Under the pieces are notes generated by a model. That model worked only from the letters and a program-made list of their open reading frames with translations. It was not told the origin of the DNA and did no database searches. A DNA stretch of 64,000 bases from CBDBKL01 sp965206675 (lineage in GTDB: Bacteria; Bdellovibrionota; Bdellovibrionia; Bdellovibrionales; JAKFYE01), in assembly GCA_965206675.1 (NCBI GenBank), contig CBDBKL010000005.1, forward strand, positions 201,515 to 265,514, in the 5' to 3' direction. The position numbers were made by a program, and so were the translations under genes. Of this stretch, positions 42,649 to 52,290 are shown piece by piece. Position 1 is the stretch's first letter, and each line of letters opens with the position of its first letter.

Positions 42649-43761
42649 ATGGTTTTTAGGGTGAAATATTTTAGTTATACATGGGTGTTTATACTTTTAT
42701 TTCCCTTGGGTCTGTTTTCGCAAGAGATAAGTGATAGAGATAGGCTTTTTGAAAGGGATTATTCGAATTTTCTTGAAGATTCTGAGAATGTACAAGTTGT
42801 AAAATCTTGGAGTGAGTGGCATTGGGCAGCCGTACTTGGAGACTTGGAAAAACTTCGTTCTTCAATGAATATTGCTAATTTTAGTGTACGAGATAGTAGG
42901 GGATGGACTCCTTTACATTCCTCCGTTTTATTTATTGATAATATTGAAACTATAGATCTGCTTTTGAAACTGGGTGCGAAACTTAAGGCGAGAACGAATA
43001 AGGGAGAAACGGTTTTGCTTATCGCTGTAGAGTATGGACCTCTCGATCATATTGAATGGATTTTGGAATTGGGTGCAAACAAAGAAGTGGCAGATAAGGG
43101 TGGTGAGCGATCATTGCACAAAGCATCTTATTTGGGAAAACGAGAGGCTGTGCAACTTTTAATTCAATATAAAGTTGAAGTGGATGCGAGGGATAAACTA
43201 GGGAGGACACCACTGCATCTTGCGGCAATGGGTGGTCAACTGGGAACAGCAGAGCTTCTTCTCCTCTCTGATGCAGATGTTAATGCAAAGGATAGTCTAG
43301 ATGAGAGACCTTTGCATAAAGCTGTGCTTACAGGGAAACCTGATCTTGTAGAACTATTTCTTGAATTTGGAGCAGATAGGGAAGTCATGATGGGTTCTGG
43401 TGAAACACCTTTACATAGAGCTGTAAGCTTGGAACTTTTTGATGTTGCGGAAGTGCTTCTTACTAAGTTTGTTGATATTGATATTTATGACTATGTTAAT
43501 TTAAAAGATAATGAACGGAGGACAGCTCTACATTATGCAGTATCTACCAAGAATAAAAAACTAATTGGTTTACTTTTGGAAGTTGGAGCCAATATTTTTT
43601 CAGAGGATGTCTGGGGAGAGACGCCGTTAGATAAGGCTAAAGCTATTGATGAGATTGAAAATAGGGATATGTATAGGTTCCTAGAGGAAGGGTATAAGAA
43701 ATTTAGAGAGTTAATGGAGGCTTCTGAGGATACAAGATCTGAACTTCCTTGTGGTTATTAA
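42649..43761 (+). CDS. Secreted ankyrin-repeat protein
   Basis: 370 residues from ATG 42649, with signal peptide (YFSYTWVFILLFPLGLFS). At least eight ankyrin repeats follow, for example GWTPLHSSVLFIDNIETIDL, GRTPLHLAAMGGQLGTAELL and RTALHYAVSTKNKKLIGLLL. The C-terminal tail ends ELPCGY, matching the Cys tails of the other ankyrin proteins here. Export plus ankyrin repeats suggests protein binding outside the cytoplasm. The open frame extends upstream to 42580, but AGAGG before 42649 and the signal peptide favour this start. Confidence 0.87.
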   Translation: MVFRVKYFSYTWVFILLFPLGLFSQEISDRDRLFERDYSNFLEDSENVQVVKSWSEWHWAAVLGDLEKLRSSMNIANFSVRDSRGWTPLHSSVLFIDNIETIDLLLKLGAKLKARTNKGETVLLIAVEYGPLDHIEWILELGANKEVADKGGERSLHKASYLGKREAVQLLIQYKVEVDARDKLGRTPLHLAAMGGQLGTAELLLLSDADVNAKDSLDERPLHKAVLTGKPDLVELFLEFGADREVMMGSGETPLHRAVSLELFDVAEVLLTKFVDIDIYDYVNLKDNERRTALHYAVSTKNKKLIGLLLEVGANIFSEDVWGETPLDKAKAIDEIENRDMYRFLEEGYKKFRELMEASEDTRSELPCGY

Positions 43762-43936
43762 ATTATTTTAGAATCATTGTAAAATGGTTATGGGGGGAGG
43801 GTGATAGGATTTATTTAACTTTTAAAGGAATCGGTAGACCTTATCATCTTTGCTACAACAATGATGATTATGAATACGTAATAAGTAGGGCTACGCTTAC
43901 TAAGCGTGTAGTAAGAATTTACTAAAGTGCCTTTAT

Positions 43937-44953
43937 CTATTTTTCTTTTTGAATATTTTGGATTTCAATTTCAGATAAGCCAGTAGCCTTTTCGATTGCA
44001 GGAATGTTAAATCCATTCTCTAACATTCTATAAACAATTTGCTGAAGATTCTCTTCTCTACCTTCTTTCTTGCCTTCTGTTTTACCTAGTTTTAGTCCTT
44101 CTTCTCTACCTTCTTTTAATCCCTCTTCACGAGCCCAAGCTTTCTCAGCTTTATCATCACTAATAGCTTTAAGACGATCCTCTTCCTGCCACCTCAACTT
44201 ATCTTCTAATGACATATCCTTTAAAAGTCCCATAGCTTTCCTCATCTCCTTATTCTTCTGAGCCAACTGCTCTAATTCACTCTCTTTTATTTGACTTGAA
44301 TGTCTAATAATATAGCACCAATGGTCTCTTAAATCAATTAAACCCTCTAGACGTGTTTTAAACTTAGAAAGTTCTACAAACACTATTCTTAAATCTCTAT
44401 TGAGGCAAAAGTGAGGTGATTTATCTGAGAGTAAAGAAAAGCTAGTGACAACGTCTTGAGTTTGTTTAAAGACTGAAAATTCAGTGAAGATCAAAGAGTA
44501 CGTAGGATGAAGTTTTTCATACTCTTTTCCCTGCTTGAAGCCTTCTGTATAAAGTCTGGCCCAGTAGAAGAGTATTCTTGAGAGAAAGCCTTTCTTGTAG
44601 GCAGATTGCATTTCAACGTTGATTTTCTCACCTGTGTTTAGTTCCAGTTTCAGATCTAAGATGATTTGTTTTTTCTTTTCGACTTCAGGTGGGATCTCAG
44701 GGTTTAGGATATCAATTTTTTCAATGTCTTTATCTGAGGGAAGGGGAAGAAAGGTTTTCAGTAGAGAGCGAAGAAGATTTTCGTCTCTTGTAAAGTAGGC
44801 CTTAAACATTAGATCCTGGCTTAATTTGATGTATGAGTCATGTTTACGAGAAGGTCGCTTGTGTTTTGTTCGACGACCTTTAGTGTTGTGCGATCGGGGT
44901 TTTTCTGTACTATAATTTTTGATCTTCGTTTTTTTATTGAATTTTTTCTTCAT
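43937..44953 (-). CDS. Rpn-family recombination-promoting nuclease
   Basis: 338 residues. A basic N-terminus is followed by a PD-(D/E)XK nuclease domain opening with LSQDLMFKAYFTRDENLL; the catalytic pattern is DLKLELNTGEKINVEMQ, with the Asp, Glu and Gln positions of Rpn/YhgA proteins. A Glu/Lys/Gly-rich segment (REEGLKEGREEGLKLGK) and a short C-terminal helix-turn-helix-like end (FNIPAIEKATGLSEIEI) complete it. Rpn proteins cleave DNA and stimulate RecA-independent recombination; many are mobile or defence-linked. It stands next to tRNA-Val. Confidence 0.88.
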   Translation of the reverse strand: MKKKFNKKTKIKNYSTEKPRSHNTKGRRTKHKRPSRKHDSYIKLSQDLMFKAYFTRDENLLRSLLKTFLPLPSDKDIEKIDILNPEIPPEVEKKKQIILDLKLELNTGEKINVEMQSAYKKGFLSRILFYWARLYTEGFKQGKEYEKLHPTYSLIFTEFSVFKQTQDVVTSFSLLSDKSPHFCLNRDLRIVFVELSKFKTRLEGLIDLRDHWCYIIRHSSQIKESELEQLAQKNKEMRKAMGLLKDMSLEDKLRWQEEDRLKAISDDKAEKAWAREEGLKEGREEGLKLGKTEGKKEGREENLQQIVYRMLENGFNIPAIEKATGLSEIEIQNIQKEK

Positions 44954-45089
44954 TTCTTGTCCTCCTTAAAAGAGCTTTACTCACTGAAGAACTGCTACAA
45001 TTAGCAATCTCTTTGAAAAGTGAATGAACCGGATAAAAGCAAGAGGTATACCTGCCTTAGAACAAAAATAATAAACTCTCAGGGAATAA

Positions 45090-45138
45090 GTGGTCGGTAT
45101 TCGGACGTTTAGTCCGAAACCACATCATAATGCTGTGG
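45090..45138. other. Paired hairpins between rpn and tRNA-Val
   Basis: A first hairpin (45090-45123) has an inner perfect stem TTCGGAC/GTCCGAA and an outer GTGGT/ACCAC; the outer arm also contributes to a second stem CCACA/TGTGG (45120-45138), so the two could be alternative folds. No T run follows. It may be the tRNA 3' processing region, an attenuator or a remnant attachment site. Confidence 0.45.
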
Positions 45139-45180
45139 TGATGGTTGATTAAACTATCGACCTTTAAATAAGGTTGCAAA

Positions 45181-45257
<77 letters not shown>

Positions 45258-45275
45258 TTATAAGTTTTAAAGACT

Positions 45276-45308
45276 TTGAAAAAGAGAAAAACTCCTCTCT
45301 TTTTCTCT
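45276..45308 (-). terminator. Rho-independent terminator of grx
   Basis: Stem AGAGAAAA/TTTTCTCT with a ten-base loop followed on the minus strand by TTTTTC, about 50 bp past the glutaredoxin stop and before tRNA-Val. Confidence 0.7.
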
Positions 45309-45357
45309 TACAAATACTCCATAACTTAAGATTGTTAGTTATCAACAGATCTTCTGG

Positions 45358-45603
45358 TTAGGGCAAATCCTTCAACTCACCCTTTTCGTCCAGCTCCTTT
45401 AGATCCTGAAATCCACCAATAAGCTTGTTGTCTATAAATATCTGAGGGAAGGTCATAAAGCCTGTTTTCTTTTTCAATTCTATCATTTCTTCAGAAGAAG
45501 TTAAAAAATGTTCTTTAAAACGAATATTTTTCTCAGACAGTAAATTTTTAGCATGAGTGCAGAAAGGACACTGCGATTTTGTATAGATAGTAACCTTAGT
45601 CAT
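45358..45603 (-). CDS. grxC: Glutaredoxin, dithiol type
   Basis: 81 residues with active site CPFC at 12-15, cis-proline region FMTFPQIFID and glutathione-binding IGGFQDL. It reduces disulfides with glutathione. Dithiol GrxC-type length and motif suggest general redox work, not the monothiol BolA partner. The AAGGAG site before the ATG is good. Confidence 0.94.
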   Translation of the reverse strand: MTKVTIYTKSQCPFCTHAKNLLSEKNIRFKEHFLTSSEEMIELKKKTGFMTFPQIFIDNKLIGGFQDLKELDEKGELKDLP

Positions 45604-45854
45604 CTCTTTACTCCTTTTTAAATAATTATAAATTTCAATGTGTTATATGATTTTTTATATGTACTTTATAAAAAATCACCTTCTCTTTCTTAATAACATA
45701 TTTAGCCGTCATTTTCCATAGTTTGTTGACGATACCTTTTATATTTATCGACACTATATGTCCGTTGAGGCTGTTAAGAGGAACTCTCCCATTGTGTGGG
45801 GTTCTTACTAAGAGGTTAATAGTTTCATTAGCTATGATTGATGGTATTTTTCGC

Positions 45855-46319
45855 TTACTTTTTTCCTAGTTTTAAAACGGTCTCAAATTCTTTTTTCTGT
45901 AGGGGTTGAATACTTAGACGTTGTCCTTTTTTGAGGACTAACATATCTTTTAAGTCTTTTACTTTTCTTAACTCTTGAAGGGTTATAAAGTTTTTAAATT
46001 TTTCTTGATAGGAAACTTCTACGCAGTACCAACGTGGTTTTTCTTTTGTGGATTTGGGGTCGTAATATTTACTTTTTTTATCAAATTGTGTGGGGTCAGG
46101 AAGGGCTTTTCTTGAAATTTTGGCAATGCCAGAAACACCTGAAGGATCTGCGCTTGAATGATAGAAAAGCACAGCGTCTCCGACTTGCATGTCGTGCATC
46201 ATAAAGTTGCGAGCCTGATAGTTCCGAACACCATCCCAAATTGACTTCTTATCTTTCTTCAAGTCGTCGATGGAATATGTATTAGGCTCTGACTTCATTA
46301 ACCAATAATTTTTCTTCAT
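45855..46319 (-). CDS. EVE-domain protein
   Basis: 154 residues, a single EVE domain (PUA-like fold) from the start: YWLMKSEPNTYSIDDL, WDGVRNYQARNFM, VGDAVLFYHSS and the C-terminal RLSIQPLQKKEF. EVE proteins bind modified bases in nucleic acids; the stand-alone bacterial type is of uncertain role. The start at 46319 is taken from the family N-terminus; an upstream ATG adds eight residues. Confidence 0.9.
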   Translation of the reverse strand: MKKNYWLMKSEPNTYSIDDLKKDKKSIWDGVRNYQARNFMMHDMQVGDAVLFYHSSADPSGVSGIAKISRKALPDPTQFDKKSKYYDPKSTKEKPRWYCVEVSYQEKFKNFITLQELRKVKDLKDMLVLKKGQRLSIQPLQKKEFETVLKLGKK

Positions 46320-46492
46320 ATTTCTCTTTTCTTTGATACACACATAATAATGGTCTTAGAGTTTGGCCAGATCTGACGCATAAAGTCTGAATGTGTGTAG
46401 TGAATTGGTTTTTTAGTGAACTTCTTAGTAGAGAGGGCTTGAAAACCCAAGCTAAATCACTATAGATAAGGATTAGGAGAGGTATCGAAAAC

Positions 46493-47884
46493 ATGGGTTA
46501 TAGAATTGAAACAGATAGTTTAGGGGAAGTTAAAGTTGAAGAGGATAAGTATTGGGGAGCCCAGACACAGAGATCTCTAGAAAATTTTAAAATTGGACAT
46601 GATTGTTTTCCTAGAGAAATGATTCGTGCTTTAGGGATTCTTAAAAAAAGTGCGGCAAGGGCTAATTTTGAATTAGGGTTGATAGATAAAAAAAAAATAG
46701 ATGCTATTGTTAAAGCTTCAGATGAAGTGATCTCAGGTCAGTTGGATGAACATTTTCCCCTTGTCGTTTGGCAGACGGGTAGTGGCACTCAGACTCATAT
46801 GAATGTAAATGAAGTCATTGCCAATAGGGCCATTGAAATTCTAGGTGGCAAAATGGGAAGTCAATCGCCAATCCATCCCAATGATGATATCAACAAAGCA
46901 CAATCCTCTAACGATACATTTCCAACAGCTATGCACATTGCTACAGTTGAGCAAATTCACATTCGATTGCTACCGATATTAAAAAAGCTAGAAAACGCCT
47001 TGGTTAAAAAAGAAAAAGAATTTTCAAAAATCGTTAAAATTGGCAGAACACATTTGATGGACGCTACTCCTTTGACTTTGGGACAAGAGTTTTCAGGTTA
47101 TAGAAAACAAGCCGAACTTTCCATTGAAAGGGTTCAGAGTAGTTTAGCACGGCTTTATCCTCTAGCTTTAGGAGGAACGGCAGTCGGAACGGGTTTAAAC
47201 ACGCATAAGGATTTTCCTGAAAAAGCGGCGAAATTTATAGCTGCAGAGACAGGTTTTGATTTCATCAGTGCCGAGAATAAATTTGAGGCTTTAGCGACTC
47301 ACGATGCTCTGGTGGAATTCAGTGGTATGTTAAAAACGATTGCATGTAGTTTTATGAAAATTGCTAATGATATTCGTTTTTTGGCCAGTGGGCCACGTTC
47401 TGGCCTTTCAGAAATTATTCTTCCCGCCAATGAACCTGGAAGTTCCATTATGCCAGGTAAAGTAAACCCCACTCAATGTGAAGCTGTAACAATGGTTTGC
47501 GCTCAGGTTATTGGTAATGATGTTGCTGTTAATGTCGGAGGGGCCAATGGACATTTTGAATTGAATGTCTTTAAACCTGTGATTATTTTTAATATTTTAA
47601 ATTCCATAAGATTAATATCGGATGTAGGGGAAAGTTTTGTTGATCGCTGTCTTGTAGGAATTAAAGTCAATGAAGAACAGATTAAAAAACATGTTGAAAA
47701 CTCACTCATGCTTGTTACGGCACTGAATCCTCATGTAGGCTATGATAATGCAGCTAAAATTGCCAAGGCCGCCTATAAAAATGGTACAACTTTACGTGAG
47801 GAAGCTGTGAAGCTAGGTTTAATGGATGAAAAAACTTTTGATGAAGTTGTGTGTCCAGAAAAAATGATCGGCCCATTAGATTGA
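46493..47884 (+). CDS. fumC: Fumarate hydratase, class II
   Basis: 463 residues. It interconverts fumarate and malate in the TCA cycle without an Fe-S cluster. Signatures: GAQTQRSLENFKIG near the N-terminus, TGSGTQTHMNVNEVIANRA, and the superfamily loop GSSIMPGKVNPTQCE with the catalytic Ser. Length is standard. The stop is only 10 bp from the end of the convergent lipoprotein P4b. Confidence 0.96.
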   Translation: MGYRIETDSLGEVKVEEDKYWGAQTQRSLENFKIGHDCFPREMIRALGILKKSAARANFELGLIDKKKIDAIVKASDEVISGQLDEHFPLVVWQTGSGTQTHMNVNEVIANRAIEILGGKMGSQSPIHPNDDINKAQSSNDTFPTAMHIATVEQIHIRLLPILKKLENALVKKEKEFSKIVKIGRTHLMDATPLTLGQEFSGYRKQAELSIERVQSSLARLYPLALGGTAVGTGLNTHKDFPEKAAKFIAAETGFDFISAENKFEALATHDALVEFSGMLKTIACSFMKIANDIRFLASGPRSGLSEIILPANEPGSSIMPGKVNPTQCEAVTMVCAQVIGNDVAVNVGGANGHFELNVFKPVIIFNILNSIRLISDVGESFVDRCLVGIKVNEEQIKKHVENSLMLVTALNPHVGYDNAAKIAKAAYKNGTTLREEAVKLGLMDEKTFDEVVCPEKMIGPLD

Positions 47885-47894
47885 AAGTTCCGCT

Positions 47895-48650
47895 TTACCT
47901 TCTGTCTTCAACGATGAGTTGAATGATCTCTGTTAATTCTCTTTTTAGTCTTTCAATGTTATTTATAGCAATAACTTCTCTTTTGCTCAGAATTTTTCTT
48001 AGAAGAGGACCATCTTTGGGTAAATTTCCAGGGCGCATTTGTCTTCCTTCTCTTGTTGGATTTGCTGTAAATGGTTTTTCTTTGGAAAAGTAATATGTGG
48101 ATAATACTCCTCCAACTCCTCCTATTCCTGCCGCCAAAATTGATCCCGATCCTAATGAGGTAGCCTTTCCTATTATTATTCCTCCCACGGCTGGTGCTAT
48201 TATTGTTGCTCCTAATGGCCCTGCCACTGTTCCTCCAGCCGCTGTTGCTGTTGCTCCTATAGCGGCTCCGCCTAATCCTACTGCTGGACTTAATAATATA
48301 GCCGTAGTAGCTAATATTGCACCTACTCCAATGGCTCCATAGGTGATATTATGTTTTATAAGAGCTCCCTTTGCTTCTTCATAAGTTATAACCTCATTCA
48401 CTAGTGGTTGGCAGCTATCTGTTTCTATAAAACACTCAAAAATTTGAATACCATCTTCTTTTTCACTTCTTGATTTTAAATGGCTGGGGAGAGGAACTCG
48501 TCTAATATCAAGAAAGCTCTCTCCACCATTTTTAGGTTCAAGAATTGTTGCAGGATCTCTTTCAGTCATAGCTACTTTAGAACTGGAAGTTGTACAAGAA
48601 GTGATAAGAAGTAATAGAGTAAAAAAACAAATTGATTTAAAGATGTTCAC
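47895..48650 (-). CDS. Glycine-rich lipoprotein, copy b (P4b)
   Basis: 251 residues, paralog of the protein at 34038. From about residue 60 to the end the protein is identical, and over about 500 bp at the 3' side I find a single base difference; the N-terminal 60 codons differ at several sites, and the start is GTG instead of ATG. The same glycine-zipper membrane stretch follows lipobox ITSC. This pattern indicates recent duplication or gene conversion. Its upstream array has only 3.6 pentanucleotide units. Confidence 0.87.
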   Translation of the reverse strand: MNIFKSICFFTLLLLITSCTTSSSKVAMTERDPATILEPKNGGESFLDIRRVPLPSHLKSRSEKEDGIQIFECFIETDSCQPLVNEVITYEEAKGALIKHNITYGAIGVGAILATTAILLSPAVGLGGAAIGATATAAGGTVAGPLGATIIAPAVGGIIIGKATSLGSGSILAAGIGGVGGVLSTYYFSKEKPFTANPTREGRQMRPGNLPKDGPLLRKILSKREVIAINNIERLKRELTEIIQLIVEDRR

Positions 48651-48689
48651 GAGTGAACTTACCTTTCAATTTTTGTTGGTATTGCATTA

Positions 48690-48718
48690 AGAATACGGTT
48701 ATCCTGAAAGCAAACCAA
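48690..48718 (-). promoter_or_regulatory. Predicted promoter of lipoprotein P4b
   Basis: TTGGTT and TATTCT at 17-bp spacing on the minus strand, the same boxes and spacing as at 34833-34861, although the spacer has changed. The -35 box is again supplied by the microsatellite. Confidence 0.5.
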
Positions 48719-48728
48719 ACCAAACCAA
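48711..48728. repeat. Pentanucleotide microsatellite (CAAAC)3.6
   Basis: 18 bp of perfect units upstream of P4b, five units shorter than the array of its paralog. Confidence 0.9.
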
Positions 48729-48777
48729 TTTTATGCTTTGGTCGAGGTCCTTATAGAATAAGTAGAAAACAGTGTAT

Positions 48778-49287
48778 TTAGGGAAGATATTTTAAGGGAT
48801 TAACGGCAATTGTTTTTTGGCGCAATTCAAAATGCAAATGAACACCGGTTGTTCTTCCTGTGCGTCCCATTGTTCCAATTTTTTGAGTGCGAAAAACCCT
48901 TTGCCCTTCTCTCACTAAAATAGAATCTAAGTGAGCATAAAACGTAGACCAACCCTTTTGGCTGTTAATGATAATCATCTTTCCATAACCACTAAAATCT
49001 CGCCCTGTGTATTCCACATAACCGTTATGCGCAGCTAAAATGGGAGTTCCCTTTTTAGCTGTTAAATCAAGACCAAGATGTTTTTTTCCATAAGATTTAT
49101 ACTTTTGAGAAATTTTTGACCCTAAAGGAACAGGCCAAGATATTTCCAAATATCCACTAAAAGACTTTCGAGGGGCAACAGTCATACAGGACGCAAGATG
49201 GAAAGAAAGGAAAAATATTATCCCTATTTTTATGCCCTTTAGTAGATCTCTTATTAAGTGAGTTGTATTGATCTTTAAAATTTTCAT
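48778..49287 (-). CDS. M23-family peptidase, lipoprotein
   Basis: 169 residues. After an N-terminal hydrophobic signal with lipobox-like LASC comes a LytM/peptidase_M23 domain: HLGLDLTAKKGTPILAAHNG (first His and Asp zinc ligands) and the closing HLHFELR. It would cut peptidoglycan cross-bridges or act in division. It is last in the minus-strand fab-glyA cluster, 17 bp after glyA. Confidence 0.9.
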   Translation of the reverse strand: MKILKINTTHLIRDLLKGIKIGIIFFLSFHLASCMTVAPRKSFSGYLEISWPVPLGSKISQKYKSYGKKHLGLDLTAKKGTPILAAHNGYVEYTGRDFSGYGKMIIINSQKGWSTFYAHLDSILVREGQRVFRTQKIGTMGRTGRTTGVHLHFELRQKTIAVNPLKYLP

Positions 49288-49304
49288 TTTCTCCTTGAAT
49301 TGAT

Positions 49305-50540
49305 TTATTTTTTATAAATAGGAAAACTTTGGCATAAGGATTTCACATCTTGTCGGGTTTTTTCTAACATCTGTTCATTATCTGGGTTTTCAATAACATC
49401 GGCTATCCATTGCCCAATTGTTATCATCTCATCTTTCATCATTCTGCGAGTTGTTAAGGCTGGAGTACCAATACGTATACCACTTGTTACAAAAGGACTT
49501 CGTTTTTCATTGGGAACTGTGTTTTTATTCACTGTAATGCCCGCTAGGTCTAAAGCTGTTTCAGCCACTTTTCCAGTGAGTTCCGTTTTAGAAAGATCTA
49601 CAAGGAGAAGATGGTTATCCGTGCCATCAGTTACTAATTTTAATCCTCGTGACTTTAATGTTTCTCCTAAAATCTGCGCATTAGAAATAACATTTTGTGC
49701 ATAAGTTTTAAACTCAGGTTTTAAGGCTTCTTGAAAGGCCACAGCCTTTGCTGCAATAATGTGTTGTAAAGGCCCTCCCTGTATTCCAGGAAAAATTTTA
49801 GAATTAATACTTTTTGCGTTGGTATTATTGGAAAGTATGAGTCCTCCTCTGGGTCCTCTTAAAGTTTTATGAGTTGTCGTTGTTATTACGTCTGCAAAAG
49901 GAATAGGGGAGGGATGTGCATATCCTGCAACAAGGCCGGCAAAATGTGCCATGTCGACAAGGAGTTTAGCCCCAACTTCATCGGATATTTCTTTGAATTT
50001 TACAAAATCTAAAACACGAGGATAGGCAGAATAACCAGCTATTATCATTTGAGGTCTATGTTCTTTGGCTATATCTAAAATGGATTTATAATCTAACCTT
50101 TCTGTCTCAGGATCTAATTTATAAGTTATGGATTGAAAGAGAAATCCACTGAAGTTAACAGAAGATCCGTGAGTGAGATGTCCTCCATGGGAAAGATCTA
50201 AACCCAGGATTTTATCTCCAGGTTGAATAAGGGAAAGATAGGCGGCCAGATTGGCATTGGCTCCAGAGTGTGGTTGGACATTGGCAAACTCACACTTAAA
50301 AAGTTGTGTCGCCCGTTCAATGGCAAGTTGTTCTGTTATATCTATGAACTGACATCCACCATAATATCTTTTTTTAGGATAACCTTCTGCATATTTATTT
50401 GTAAGAACAGAGCCTTGTACTGTCATAACATCTTCTGAGGCGTAGTTTTCTGAAGCAATCATTTCCAGGCCGTATTCTTGCCTTTCCCTTTCTTGCATTA
50501 AAGCTGTGAACAGTTTTGGATCATCTATGTTTAGGCTCAT
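49305..50540 (-). CDS. glyA: Serine hydroxymethyltransferase
   Basis: 411 residues. PLP enzyme interconverting serine and glycine with tetrahydrofolate. PLP-binding Lys lies in TTTTHKTLRGPRGG. Other signatures are ASENYASEDVMTVQGS, YAEGYPKKRYYGG and TSGIRIGTPALTTR. It follows rpiB by 22 bp on the same strand. Confidence 0.97.
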   Translation of the reverse strand: MSLNIDDPKLFTALMQERERQEYGLEMIASENYASEDVMTVQGSVLTNKYAEGYPKKRYYGGCQFIDITEQLAIERATQLFKCEFANVQPHSGANANLAAYLSLIQPGDKILGLDLSHGGHLTHGSSVNFSGFLFQSITYKLDPETERLDYKSILDIAKEHRPQMIIAGYSAYPRVLDFVKFKEISDEVGAKLLVDMAHFAGLVAGYAHPSPIPFADVITTTTHKTLRGPRGGLILSNNTNAKSINSKIFPGIQGGPLQHIIAAKAVAFQEALKPEFKTYAQNVISNAQILGETLKSRGLKLVTDGTDNHLLLVDLSKTELTGKVAETALDLAGITVNKNTVPNEKRSPFVTSGIRIGTPALTTRRMMKDEMITIGQWIADVIENPDNEQMLEKTRQDVKSLCQSFPIYKK

Positions 50541-50562
50541 ATCTTTCTCTCATCAGTTGTTT

Positions 50563-50988
50563 TTATGTAGGAATAGAAATTTTTTTAACACGATTTGAAT
50601 GTCGGCCACCTTCGAAAGGCGTTTTAATAAATGTGTCTAATATTTCTAAAGCGTCTTTATGAGAAACCAGTCGCCCCCCAAGACAAAGAATATTGGCATC
50701 ATTATGGGCGCGCGCTAACCTTGCCGATTCAACTGTCAAACAGAGAGAGGCCCTAATAGATAAAGTCTTATTGGCTCTCATGGACATACCTTGCCCTGAA
50801 CCACAGATTAAAACTCCAAAAGCATCTGTTTTTAATTTCTCTTTGATGAGTTCATCTGCAAAGTCGGGATAATCGACTGGTTTATCATCATGAGGGCCGA
50901 GATCGACCCATTCGATATCAGAACATGAGGTTTTTAAAAAAGATTTTAACGCAAACCCGGCATGGTCAGATGCAATAAGGAGTTTCAT
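50563..50988 (-). CDS. rpiB: Ribose-5-phosphate isomerase B
   Basis: 141 residues from ATG 50988, which follows TGAGGAC by seven bases and begins MKLLIASDHAGF, the family start. Catalytic Cys is in GVLICGSGQGMS and the phosphate/His site in ARLARAHNDANILCLGGR. It interconverts ribose 5-phosphate and ribulose 5-phosphate. An upstream in-frame ATG adds 13 unrelated residues. Confidence 0.95.
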   Translation of the reverse strand: MKLLIASDHAGFALKSFLKTSCSDIEWVDLGPHDDKPVDYPDFADELIKEKLKTDAFGVLICGSGQGMSMRANKTLSIRASLCLTVESARLARAHNDANILCLGGRLVSHKDALEILDTFIKTPFEGGRHSNRVKKISIPT

Positions 50989-51051
50989 TTGTGTCCTCAA
51001 TCTTGCTGTTGATGATTTCATATTCATAAAGTTTTGGTTTCATTTATGCCT

Positions 51052-52290
51052 TTAAGTTGTTGATAACAATAAACTAGCGTTAGTTCCACCAAAACCAAAA
51101 CTATTGTTGAGTATGTTATTTATTTTCATTTCTCGGGCAATATGGGGGGAGTAATCTAATTTGCATTTTTCATCTGCTGTTTCTAAGTTAATTGTGGGTG
51201 GAGCGATTTGATCCCGCAATGCTAATACACAAAATATGGTTTCCAGAGCACCAGCAGCTCCCAAAAGGTGGCCTGTCATACTTTTTGTACTGCTAATAAC
51301 AAGTTTTCGAGCGTGTTCATTAAAAACATGCTCAATGGCTGAAGACTCTATGGGATCACCCGAAGGAGTACTCGTTCCATGAGCGTTGATATATTCAATA
51401 TCTGTTGCCTTTAATTGGGCATTATCGAGTGCCATCTTCATTGCTTGTATAGCTCCCGAACCATCAACAGATGGATTTGTCATATGAAAAGCATCGCAAG
51501 ATAATCCATAGCCTTTAATTTCTGCATATATCTTAGCTCCCCTTTTCTCAGCGGATTCTAAGCTTTCTAGTAAGAGGATGCCAGCTCCTTCAGCAAGTAC
51601 AAAACCATCCCTATCTTTATCAAAAGGACGGGATGCTGATTCTGGTTGGGAATTTCTTGTAGATAGAGCCTTCATGGCACCAAATCCACCGATGGCTATT
51701 GGTGATACACAACTTTCTGCTCCACCGGCAAGGGCACGATCAATGATACCTTCACGAATATATCTGACAGCCTCTCCAATAGAATGTGCTCCGCTGGCAC
51801 AGGCAGAAGTGACACAAATGTTGGGGCCCTTTGCACCAAATCGGATAGCCACATTTCCTGCTGCCATATTTGTAATCACCATAGGAATAAAGAAAGGGCT
51901 AATACGGGCAGGCCCACGTTGAAAAACCGTTTGAGTTGTTTCTTCAATATTGGGTAGTCCGCCAATTCCGGATCCAATAATCACACCTGTTTTTTCTAGT
52001 AGGTTACGAGAAATTCCAGAATCGGCAACGGCCATCTCAGATGCGGCTATGGCATATTGAATAAATAAAGCCATTTTTTTTTGTTCTTTTTTTTCAATAA
52101 AGGGAGAGGGGTCGAAGTGTTTCACTTCTCCAGCTATCTGGCTGGGAAAACTCTCAGGGTCAAATCGGGTGATACGAGAAATACCCGATTCCCCCTTTAT
52201 AATATTTCCCCAACTCTCTTGAGCTGTTAAACCCAATGGGGACACAGCTCCCAGACCTGTTATAACAACCCGTCGTGTGCAATCACTCAT
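51052..52290 (-). CDS. fabF: 3-oxoacyl-ACP synthase II
   Basis: 412 residues from ATG 52290 (MSDCTRRVVITGLGAVSPLG). Condensing enzyme extending acyl-ACP with malonyl-ACP. Catalytic Cys lies in VTSACASGAHSIG, His in NAHGTSTPSGD and His in KSMTGHLLGAAG. Its start overlaps the acpP stop by 8 bp, so translation is likely coupled. The long upstream reading to 52326 is inside acpP. Confidence 0.96.
   Translation of the reverse strand: MSDCTRRVVITGLGAVSPLGLTAQESWGNIIKGESGISRITRFDPESFPSQIAGEVKHFDPSPFIEKKEQKKMALFIQYAIAASEMAVADSGISRNLLEKTGVIIGSGIGGLPNIEETTQTVFQRGPARISPFFIPMVITNMAAGNVAIRFGAKGPNICVTSACASGAHSIGEAVRYIREGIIDRALAGGAESCVSPIAIGGFGAMKALSTRNSQPESASRPFDKDRDGFVLAEGAGILLLESLESAEKRGAKIYAEIKGYGLSCDAFHMTNPSVDGSGAIQAMKMALDNAQLKATDIEYINAHGTSTPSGDPIESSAIEHVFNEHARKLVISSTKSMTGHLLGAAGALETIFCVLALRDQIAPPTINLETADEKCKLDYSPHIAREMKINNILNNSFGFGGTNASLLLSTT

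Noticed and set aside
43937..44953. Complete insertion sequence around the Rpn gene
   Set aside because: I find no terminal inverted repeats or target duplications flanking it; only the nuclease gene itself is supported.
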